DNA of 34,699 bases, from positions 1-34,699 of the forward strand of contig OMXX01000038.1 of assembly GCA_900315105.1 (NCBI GenBank). Reading direction: 5' to 3'. The notes beneath the pieces are model-generated. The model was not told the origin of the DNA, did no database searches, and saw nothing but the letters and a program-made list of their open reading frames with translations. This stretch comes from an uncultured Prevotellaceae bacterium. Lineage in GTDB: Bacteria > Bacteroidota > Bacteroidia > Bacteroidales > Bacteroidaceae. The position numbers and the translations under genes were made by a program. This document shows, one piece after another, positions 16,398 through 23,174 of this stretch; within the stretch, counting starts at the first letter, position 1, and each line of letters starts with the position of its first letter.

Positions 16398-17204
16398 ATG
16401 ACTCCAATTTACGAAGACAACCATATCATTATCGTCAGCAAACAGAGTGGCGAGATAGTTCAAGGCGACAAGACAGGCGATACTCCATTGTCAGAAACCG
16501 TCAAGGACTATATCAAGGTCAAGTATCAGAAGCCGGGGAATGTTTTCCTTGGCGTTGTGCATCGTCTTGACCGCCCCGTTAGTGGATTGGTGATGTTCGC
16601 TCGCACAAGCAAGGCTCTTGCCCGTCTCAACGAGATGTTCCGTGTGGGAGATGTTCACAAGACATATTGGGCGATTGTGCCAAGAATAAGCCCATCTCGG
16701 CCTCTCCCCCCGCCCTCCCCCGTAGGGAGGGAGCCGGAAGGCAACAACCATCCCAATCTTAATACATCAGCAAATCCCAATAGTCGAATCGGCTCCCTCC
16801 CTACGGGGGAGGGCGGGGGGAGAGGCCGAGATGGGGCTACCCTCCTTACCCACTGGCTCGTTCGCAACGAGAAGCAGAACAAGTCGTATGCCTATGACCA
16901 TGAGGTGAAGGATTCAAAGAAGGCGCAGCTAAGCTACCGTATTCTTGCCCATTCCGACCGTTATAGCCTTGTAGAGGTACAGCTATACACAGGCCGTCAT
17001 CATCAGATTCGCTGTCAGCTTGCGAAGATAGGACTACCTATCAAAGGCGATCTCAAATACGGCTCTCCACGCAGCAACAAGGACGGCTCTATCTGCCTCC
17101 TTTCCAGATACATGGAGTTCGTTCATCCTGTAAGTAAAGAGACGGTACGCGTTACCGCCCCATTACCCGATGATGCCCTTTGGCAAGCATTCAAAAACGT
17201 ATAG
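16398..17204 (+). CDS. RluA-family pseudouridine synthase with repeat-encoded insert
   Basis: A 268-residue RNA pseudouridine synthase. It has the catalytic motif HRLDRPVSG with Asp58, and later the family segments LYTGRHHQIRCQLAKIGLPI and GDLKYG. Such enzymes isomerise uridines in rRNA or tRNA; the target here is unknown. Relative to the family, the loop between HKTYWAIVP and THWLVRNEKQNKSYAYD is enlarged by about 50 residues (roughly 98-147). This insert comes from two inverted copies of a GC-rich repeat and stays in frame with no stop, so the protein may still fold with a proline- and glycine-rich surface loop. It has its own promoter and a heptad hairpin leader. A membrane-protein gene follows 30 bases downstream. 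Confidence 0.85.
   Translation: MTPIYEDNHIIIVSKQSGEIVQGDKTGDTPLSETVKDYIKVKYQKPGNVFLGVVHRLDRPVSGLVMFARTSKALARLNEMFRVGDVHKTYWAIVPRISPSRPLPPPSPVGREPEGNNHPNLNTSANPNSRIGSLPTGEGGGRGRDGATLLTHWLVRNEKQNKSYAYDHEVKDSKKAQLSYRILAHSDRYSLVEVQLYTGRHHQIRCQLAKIGLPIKGDLKYGSPRSNKDGSICLLSRYMEFVHPVSKETVRVTAPLPDDALWQAFKNV
16691..16835. repeat. Family E inverted repeat inserted in a coding sequence
   Basis: Bases 16691-16736 and 16790-16835 are exact 46-bp reverse complements (beginning CCCATCTCGGCCTCTCC) with a 53-base spacer. The whole block sits inside the pseudouridine synthase gene and is translated without a stop as RPLPPPSPVGREPEG ... IGSLPTGEGGGRGRDG. The matching repeat is found at tamL and tamB. Confidence 0.85.
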
Positions 17205-17234
17205 AACAGAAGTGTCAATTTTAAACAAAAAGCT

Positions 17235-17906
17235 ATGGGACCATTAGTTGTACTTTTCATTTGGGCAGTTTTATTCTGCATTATATCATTAATACTCGGA
17301 TTACTGGGCATTATTGCAGCTCAGTTATATAGTCATTATAAAAAAGTAAAAGTAAGGTTTATTACATGGTTCTTTGCTCCAGGAATACTCCTTTTCTTTT
17401 TTGCAGGCATCAACTTTGCTGTAAGTGTGTGTTATGGTATAATAACGGATTCTGACATAGGAATAGGCGACTATGCAAGCGAAAACATCAACAAGAAATA
17501 TCATCTCTTTTGGATAGACATGCCCGACTGGAGAATTGACACAAGAGATGATTCCTACTCTGGTCTTTGTGAAGTCAAGGCATTCAACCATGTACAGGAA
17601 ATATTGGAACATGACGATACCATCGCATTTACATCAAAAATAGATGATCAATATGTCCTTACTCAGTTGAATGCGAACAAGGTTGAATATGCGGTTATAG
17701 ATTCGGCCTCAACAACTGATGTTCTTTGGAATAAATACACAAAGACGAGAGGCATAGACAGAGATGACGTATATACTTGCGATGAATATTACATAAGATA
17801 TAGGAAATATTTCTTAATTGCTGTTCTCGCACTCAATATATTCCTATTCTACTTCTTCTTCAAGAAGTTCAAAAAATTTTGGAAAATACTATTTCTGAAG
17901 AAATAA
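17235..17906 (+). CDS. Hypothetical membrane protein
   Basis: A 223-residue protein with two N-terminal membrane segments (about 5-30 and 43-68), a hydrophilic domain of about 115 residues with many Asp and Tyr, and a third membrane segment (about 192-212) before a lysine-rich end. No motif is recognised. The ATG at 17235 lies 30 bases after the pseudouridine synthase stop and no separate promoter is evident, so it may be cotranscribed. It is AT-rich compared with that neighbour, which fits a later arrival. Confidence 0.6.
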   Translation: MGPLVVLFIWAVLFCIISLILGLLGIIAAQLYSHYKKVKVRFITWFFAPGILLFFFAGINFAVSVCYGIITDSDIGIGDYASENINKKYHLFWIDMPDWRIDTRDDSYSGLCEVKAFNHVQEILEHDDTIAFTSKIDDQYVLTQLNANKVEYAVIDSASTTDVLWNKYTKTRGIDRDDVYTCDEYYIRYRKYFLIAVLALNIFLFYFFFKKFKKFWKILFLKK

Positions 17907-17939
17907 ACATTTGGGCAATACCTTGCTTTTAGCATCGCT

Positions 17940-18090
17940 ATAACTTCGCTCTTCCTCCGTTGATCCTCCGTACCAAAGTCGGTGCAAAGTCGGTGCAAAG
18001 TCGGTGAAGCCCTTATTCTGGATAAGAGGGAAAGCGGACCTACATCGAGTTTGGTTCCTTAGAAGAACGGATTTACATCGGACTTAGAGG
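17940..18090. repeat. Family B repeat with inverted 11-bp tandem units
   Basis: CTCTTCCTCCGTTGATCCTCC leads into three tandem CAAAGTCGGTG units (about 17974-18006), the reverse complement of the unit at 8793-8825. The right side has CGAGTTTGGTTCC and AGAACGGATTTAC. It lies between two convergent gene ends. Confidence 0.65.
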
Positions 18091-18131
18091 CAAGGAAGAA
18101 ACTCCAAAGTGAAAATCAGAAGAACGACAGT

Positions 18132-18569
18132 TTAGCTTACAAGAACTTTTTGTCTGTAACCTTCATATTCCTCCACAGCATATCTGAAATAGTCAGGAAT
18201 AGGGATTGACTTATTGGTCTTTGTATCAAAGCAAACCATTGTTGTAATGCAGTCGCATTTTATCTCCTTTGTCCTGTTATTAAATGCCTGCTGATGAAGC
18301 GTGAAACTCTTGTTGCCCATACGGGTAATGGATGTCCGAATATATATTTCCTCCGGGTAATATACAGGAGTAATGAAATTTGATTCTATATGTGCAACGA
18401 CAATGGCGAGATGCTCATAGATATCCTTACCCACCACATCAAAAAGATATTGGGACTTGCTCATATCAAAGAGCGAAAAATACACGTTGTTATTGACATG
18501 CCCAAAGCGGTCAACGTCAGAAAACCTTAATTGTGCTGGCATCTGATGCCTAAAAGTCTTATCTTCCAT
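18132..18569 (-). CDS. Acyl-CoA thioesterase, hotdog fold (4HBT/YbgC type)
   Basis: A 145-residue protein with the hotdog thioesterase signature: RFSDVDRFGHVNNNVYFSLF near the N-terminus, including the catalytic-type Asp and the HVNN motif, followed by a long helix and VVAHIESNFITPVYYPEE. Family members hydrolyse acyl-CoA or acyl-ACP thioesters in the cytoplasm; the acyl chain preferred here is unknown. Length is typical. The gene stands alone between a family B repeat and a 488-base intergenic region. A -7 box lies at 18598-18605. Confidence 0.82.
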   Translation of the reverse strand: MEDKTFRHQMPAQLRFSDVDRFGHVNNNVYFSLFDMSKSQYLFDVVGKDIYEHLAIVVAHIESNFITPVYYPEEIYIRTSITRMGNKSFTLHQQAFNNRTKEIKCDCITTMVCFDTKTNKSIPIPDYFRYAVEEYEGYRQKVLVS

Positions 18570-18597
18570 TTTTGTTCTATTTACCTGATTTTCACCT

Positions 18598-18605
18598 CAA
18601 AAGTA
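18598..18605 (-). promoter_or_regulatory. -7 box of the thioesterase gene
   Basis: The minus-strand TACTTTTG matches the -7 consensus and lies 29 bases before the ATG. No TTTG is found at the usual distance upstream, so this is a partial promoter call. Confidence 0.45.
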
Positions 18606-18807
18606 CATACAAATGACTTTTCGAAGAAAGAAACGACAAAGAAAAAATCCGAAATGTCATTCTTTGAAGATGAACTGCATATACATTCTATTTTTTTGCG
18701 CACACAACAAGAGTAGTGTGCATGAATAGCAAGACGACAAGACACAATAATGTTTTCTGACAAATAATAAAATATAGATTTCCACACCATTACGCCCAAT
18801 AATATAC

Positions 18808-18910
18808 CTTCGCTATTCCTTCGCTACAAGTCCGCTTTAAATCCGTTCCTTAGAATGGGAGGAAAATGGGATTTGCAAGGGAATTACATAGGCCTTGCAT
18901 GGGACTTGGG
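18808..18910. repeat. Decayed family B repeat
   Basis: CTTCGCTATTCCTTCGCTAC, AAGTCCGC and AATCCGTTCC on the left and GGGAGGAAAATGGGATTTGC, GGGACTTGGG on the right are family B words in degraded form. It fills the middle of the gap between the thioesterase and the aspartic protease; the rest of that gap holds promoters only. Confidence 0.5.
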
Positions 18911-18951
18911 CTTTTCTCTCTTTTTTTAAACGAAAATTCCACAAATTTTAC

Positions 18952-18982
18952 TTGCTTATCTAAAAGGAAATTTGTATTTTTG
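18952..18982 (+). promoter_or_regulatory. Promoter of the aspartic protease gene
   Basis: TTG (18952-18954), a 20-base spacer, TATTTTTG (18975-18982). The leader would be about 70 bases long. Confidence 0.65.
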
Positions 18983-19057
18983 CAAGCGTAAAAATAGTTA
19001 TGACTAAATTAAGATAAAAAATTGAGTGTTGTTTCTGAAAATATTAAATTATAACAT

Positions 19058-20224
19058 ATGATGAAAAAATCATTCCTTAGTGCATTTCTGATAATTGCAG
19101 GGGTTATGACATCCTTTGCAGAGGGGAACAATGGCTTTGTCATTCCTCAAGAGAAATTTGTTGATACACTTGATATTGATGTGACGGGTTGGCAAATTAC
19201 TGTTCCTGTGAAAATAGGCGGACAAACATTCCACTTCCTTTTAGACACAGGTAGTACAAACACATTCCTCCCTTCTGCCAATTTTCCAGGTGTTTCTTCA
19301 ACAGAAAAAAACACTACTGTATCGGGACTTCATGGAGAAGCAACAGATAAGGAACTTAACATCAGCGAAATGCAGATTGGAAGTCTGAATTTCAACAATG
19401 TCCATGCCAGTATTTACAATACTCCTATGGTTGAAGGAATATTGGGATATGATTTACTTCAGGCTGGTCTCATTGCTAAGTTCATGATTAAAGACAAGAA
19501 AATCATCCTCACCAATGACCCTTCCATTTTCAAGAATGAGAAGGGGAAACATATTTCATTCGTCAAAGACTCCAACAGCCCTATAATTATTACAGAACCA
19601 ATTAAAGGTTTCAAAACTCCTACTCTATTAGACACAGGAAATCCAGAGGCGTTTTTCATGAGTATGGACTATTGGAAAATATTCATTTCCACCCCTAACA
19701 ATGTTACTGAGGATGTAAAAAGACAGGTGGTATGGCTAAATTATGACAACATTTGGGAGTATGCTAAAAAATATATCGGACCTGAGTTCTTCTTCAAATT
19801 TGATGACATAAAGGTACAAGGTCTCAATTTCTATCAAGTAGCAGGTCACACCACAGATGCGCCATTCTCTATATTGGGTGTTCGTTTACTGTGCGAGTTT
19901 GATTTCATTGTCAATGCCAAGAAAAAAGAAGTTGTCTTTTTAACAGACCAGAAAGATTTCAATCCAAGCACCTATGGTGCCCAGTTCAGAGTTGTAGAGA
20001 TTCCTGATGACCCGAAGAATTACATTTCATGTCTCAATCCTGATTGTGAGTTAGCAAAACTCGGTGTTTTGCCTGGGGCAACTATTGATGAGGTTGACGG
20101 CATTCAGATAGACAATAACAAGACATTAATGAAGCTATGTAAAGAAAAAAAGCCTCATCGTGTCAAGTTAACCAATCCTGACGGAAAGGTAATAGAGGGT
20201 GATTCAATTAGTTTTGATTACTAA
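19058..20224 (+). CDS. Secreted retropepsin-like aspartic protease with PDZ-like C-terminus
   Basis: A 388-residue protein. A signal peptide (MMKKSFLSAFLIIAG...) ends near residue 21-22 (FAEG). Two aspartic protease motifs are present in one chain: LLDTGSTNTF with Asp63 and LLDTGNPEAFF with Asp192, each with surrounding beta-rich sequence, so the chain could form an active site alone. The last 65 residues (about 322-388), including LGVLPGATIDEVDGIQI, look like a PDZ domain that could bind substrate or partner. Location is probably periplasmic or surface-exposed. It is monocistronic, with its own promoter and a terminator-like hairpin after it. Substrates are unknown. Confidence 0.78.
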   Translation: MMKKSFLSAFLIIAGVMTSFAEGNNGFVIPQEKFVDTLDIDVTGWQITVPVKIGGQTFHFLLDTGSTNTFLPSANFPGVSSTEKNTTVSGLHGEATDKELNISEMQIGSLNFNNVHASIYNTPMVEGILGYDLLQAGLIAKFMIKDKKIILTNDPSIFKNEKGKHISFVKDSNSPIIITEPIKGFKTPTLLDTGNPEAFFMSMDYWKIFISTPNNVTEDVKRQVVWLNYDNIWEYAKKYIGPEFFFKFDDIKVQGLNFYQVAGHTTDAPFSILGVRLLCEFDFIVNAKKKEVVFLTDQKDFNPSTYGAQFRVVEIPDDPKNYISCLNPDCELAKLGVLPGATIDEVDGIQIDNNKTLMKLCKEKKPHRVKLTNPDGKVIEGDSISFDY

Positions 20225-20241
20225 AGTGTACTATAAATCCT

Positions 20242-20294
20242 ATAACCCACACCTCCACCCAATTAATTGCAAATTCCTTGGCGGTGTGGGTTAT
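20242..20294 (+). terminator. Terminator-like hairpin after the protease gene
   Basis: ATAACCCACACC (20242-20253) pairs perfectly with GGTGTGGGTTAT (20283-20294). The loop is long (29 bases) and the following TTAATATG is only weakly T-rich, so termination may be partial. Confidence 0.45.
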
Positions 20295-20412
20295 TTAATA
20301 TGTCGCAAATCATAGAAAAATCGAAAAAATTAGTTTCTTTGCAAAAAATTTTTACTATATGGGGTAATCATTCTTCATGCTTGGTTGTATTAAAGATAAA
20401 CAGCAACAAAAA

Positions 20413-20925
20413 ATGATGAAACAAAAAGAACAACAGTTTGAACAGCTTTTCCATTCTGAATACGATAGGATGTACCGAGTGGCATATATCCTGTTGGGCG
20501 ATGAGGACGAGGCAAAAGATGCCGTACAGGATGTCTTTGCAAGTCTGTGGGATGGTACTGTGGAGCTGCGTGAAGAATCTCAACGATCGTTCCTTCTGAC
20601 TTGTGTCAGGAATCGCTGCCTCAACATAATTGCGCAATGGGAGAGGCATAGAAAAGTTGAGACTCAGATAGCAGACACACAAGATCTGGAATTCCCAGAA
20701 CCATGGCAAGGAAGGCCAGATGATGAGCTAATAGAGATAATACGCCACTATATCGACGGATGGCTCACCCCACAGACAAGTAAAATCATCCATATGCACT
20801 TCGACGACAGGAAATCCTATAAGGAGATATCCAGCTCGCTCGGCATCAGTCTATCAGCCGTAAACAAGCACTTAGTGCAAGGAATGAAAAAACTGCGTCA
20901 AACTTTTAACCGCAAAGAAGCATGA
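20413..20925 (+). CDS. ECF RNA polymerase sigma factor
   Basis: A 170-residue sigma-70 factor of the extracytoplasmic-function group. Region 2 is visible as FHSEYDRMYRVAYILLGDEDEAKDAVQDVFASLW and region 4 as the helix-turn-helix SYKEISSSLGISLSAVNKHLVQGMKKLR. I prefer the ATG at 20413 (MMKQKEQQF); an in-frame ATG at 20377 would add 12 residues. It overlaps the next gene, an anti-sigma factor, by ATGA, and the TonB receptor downstream carries an STN signalling domain. This is the layout of trans-envelope signalling systems in Bacteroidales, where such factors usually switch on their own operon. Confidence 0.88.
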   Translation: MMKQKEQQFEQLFHSEYDRMYRVAYILLGDEDEAKDAVQDVFASLWDGTVELREESQRSFLLTCVRNRCLNIIAQWERHRKVETQIADTQDLEFPEPWQGRPDDELIEIIRHYIDGWLTPQTSKIIHMHFDDRKSYKEISSSLGISLSAVNKHLVQGMKKLRQTFNRKEA

Positions 20926-21491
20926 AAAAAGAAGAACAAATCAGAATGCTCCTAAATTCAGAGCAATATACAGAAGAGCAACTTGATAAGATGCTCGAAG
21001 ATTCCCACATCCCTGCCCCTAATGTGGATAAGGAGTGGCAACGTTTCAAGACAAAGACACAGGCTAAACAGTCAAAGCAGCACAAAAACAAGCCTATGCA
21101 ATGGGCTGCCACATTAGCCATCCTTGCTGCACTCTCAGGCATTTCATACGCCGCTATCTATCACTTCGTATCTGCAAAAGAAGATACAAATGTAACGACA
21201 ACAACTGTGGTGGATGAAAAAGAGAATGCCATTAAGACTGCAAGTGTAGAAGAAAAGACAGACACCGTAAGGACTGCCCAGAACTTCAACAACGTGCAGT
21301 TGGCTGAAATAATGAACCAGATCTCTAAAGACTTCGGCGTAAAGGTCATCTTCGCCAACGAGAAGGCTCGCACCATACGCCTCTACCTCTCATGGGAAGC
21401 CGATGACACCATTCAGGAGATTATCAACCGTATCAACCACTTCGAGAAAGTGCACCTCACTCTCTCCGACGAAACAATAACTATAGATTAA
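20922..21491 (+). CDS. Short anti-sigma factor with DUF4974 domain
   Basis: A 189-residue single-span membrane protein. A cytoplasmic N-terminal part (residues 1-58) presumably holds the sigma factor, one membrane segment follows (about 59-81), and the C-terminus (about 125-189, VQLAEIMNQISKDFGVKVIF...) is a DUF4974 domain, related in fold to STN domains. The central FecR domain of ordinary FecR proteins (about 300-400 residues) is missing, making this a miniature version. It overlaps the sigma gene by four bases. The DUF4974 part is placed in the periplasm, where it could contact the receptor's STN domain. Confidence 0.8.
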   Translation: MKKEEQIRMLLNSEQYTEEQLDKMLEDSHIPAPNVDKEWQRFKTKTQAKQSKQHKNKPMQWAATLAILAALSGISYAAIYHFVSAKEDTNVTTTTVVDEKENAIKTASVEEKTDTVRTAQNFNNVQLAEIMNQISKDFGVKVIFANEKARTIRLYLSWEADDTIQEIINRINHFEKVHLTLSDETITID

Positions 21492-21582
21492 ATGCCTCTC
21501 CTGAAATCCTAAAAGGAGAAATGGCAAGTAACAAACGTTAGCCCGACGATTTGTTTTAACATTCGCTTGGCTACATAAATCA

Positions 21583-23136
21583 ATGAAGAAAATGAAAGAA
21601 AAGCTATTATTTATGATATGCGGCCTTTTGGCTATGATGAATGTTCAGGCCCAGCCACTATTGAAGACTCACGTAGAAACGGGTGATGTGGAGGGTGTAC
21701 TCGAAGGTAATGACCTCGCGTGTTATTATGCCATTCCCTATGCAGCACCTCCAGTTGGCGACTTGCGTTGGAAGGCTCCCCAACCAGCAAAGTCATGGAA
21801 GGGTGCGCTCAAAGCAAAGGAGACAGCCAAGTGGCCTCCGCAGCCGGAAAAGAGTTATGTGAAATACGACATGATGGACGAGGACTGTCTCTACCTCAGC
21901 GTGGTAACTCCTGCCAAGAAGGAGAACGAGGCTCTGCCCGTGATGGTATGGATTCATGGTGGCAGTTTCCGTACTGAGCATTATGGCGGCGAACTATGGC
22001 AGAGTCTTGCCCGTCGTGGCGTTGTCACCGTGTCCGTGGCTTATCGTGCCGGTGCACTTGGCTATATGGCACACGAGGAACTGGCAAAGGAGAATCCAGA
22101 CGGACATTCCGGAAACTATGGCATACTCGACCTTATCTTTGCCCTGCAATGGGTACAGCGTAACATCAGCAACTTTGGCGGCGACCCTGCAAAGGTAACT
22201 ATCTTTGGCGAGTCAGCAGGTGCCATGTGTTGCAATATCCTCTGTGCATCACCTCTGGCAAAGGGATTGTTCCGTGCGTGCATCAGCCAGAGCGGAGCCT
22301 TCATGTTGCCGGGCGACGTTGACCAGCCAACGGCTCAGACACTGGGTAATATGTTCATGAACCAGTTGCAGAAGAAGAGCATCGCAGAGATGCGCCAGAT
22401 GGATGCTAAGTCACTCACAGGCAATGACGTAAACTTCATGGGCATTACCCCTATCATCGACGGCTACGTTATGACTGCCCCAATCTACGAACTCTACCAG
22501 CAGGGCAAATACAACGATGTGCCTGTACTGATCATGCACAACAGCGACGAGGCTGCCACGGAATTTGACTCCGTTAGCGAAGAGATGTATAACCAGCAAG
22601 CCGCTCAGTTGCCTGGCACTTGGGGCGACACTCTGAAAGCCTATTACCCTGGCAGTACTGCCGAGCAGCGTCTTTACAGCCTCCGCGACATAGGTCGCGA
22701 CCTTAATTTCGGATGGCCTGCATACGCTTGGGCTACCTTGCAGAAAAAAACGGGAAAGAGTCCTGTCTATATGGCTTACCTCGCCCAGAAGTCTGACACT
22801 ACCATCTATGCCAAGGGCAACCGCCGTGGTGCCGCTCATTCCGATGACATCATGTATCTGCAAGGCGCATTCGACAAGAAGGCTGACAGATTTCCGCAGG
22901 AGAAAAAGGTTAGCGACCTGATGCAGCAGTATTGGGTGAACTTCGCCAAGACTGGTGGCAATCCTAACGGTGAAGGACTACCTGCCTGGCCTTTGTTCGA
23001 CGAGCAGAAGCCTACCGTGATGCAGTTCAACAACGGTGCATCACTCATCAATGTGCCAAACATGAAGGGCGTATCCGTCATAGATCGCTTCTTCCAGCAT
23101 GTCCGTGAAATGAAGGTGAACATAGTCAATCGATAG
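21583..23136 (+). CDS. Secreted type-B carboxylesterase
   Basis: A 517-residue alpha/beta hydrolase. A signal peptide ends near residue 24 (NVQAQP). Typical carboxylesterase/lipase B motifs are EDCLYLSVVTP, the oxyanion loop HGGSF (125-129) and the nucleophile elbow FGESAGA with Ser211; an Asp/Glu in the SDEAATEFD region and the His in GAAHSDDIMY complete a plausible triad. It would hydrolyse ester bonds in the periplasm or at the surface, for example acyl groups on glycans or aryl esters; the substrate is unknown. It sits between the anti-sigma factor and the TonB receptor, implying that it processes the imported ligand. Length is normal. Confidence 0.85.
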   Translation: MKKMKEKLLFMICGLLAMMNVQAQPLLKTHVETGDVEGVLEGNDLACYYAIPYAAPPVGDLRWKAPQPAKSWKGALKAKETAKWPPQPEKSYVKYDMMDEDCLYLSVVTPAKKENEALPVMVWIHGGSFRTEHYGGELWQSLARRGVVTVSVAYRAGALGYMAHEELAKENPDGHSGNYGILDLIFALQWVQRNISNFGGDPAKVTIFGESAGAMCCNILCASPLAKGLFRACISQSGAFMLPGDVDQPTAQTLGNMFMNQLQKKSIAEMRQMDAKSLTGNDVNFMGITPIIDGYVMTAPIYELYQQGKYNDVPVLIMHNSDEAATEFDSVSEEMYNQQAAQLPGTWGDTLKAYYPGSTAEQRLYSLRDIGRDLNFGWPAYAWATLQKKTGKSPVYMAYLAQKSDTTIYAKGNRRGAAHSDDIMYLQGAFDKKADRFPQEKKVSDLMQQYWVNFAKTGGNPNGEGLPAWPLFDEQKPTVMQFNNGASLINVPNMKGVSVIDRFFQHVREMKVNIVNR

Positions 23137-23174
23137 GATGCTAACGATATAAGTAACGTAAATTCGTAATCAAT

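Noticed and set aside
18680..18730. Hairpin GCACAC/GTGTGC as a terminator
   Set aside because: The stem is short and on neither strand is it followed by a T run.
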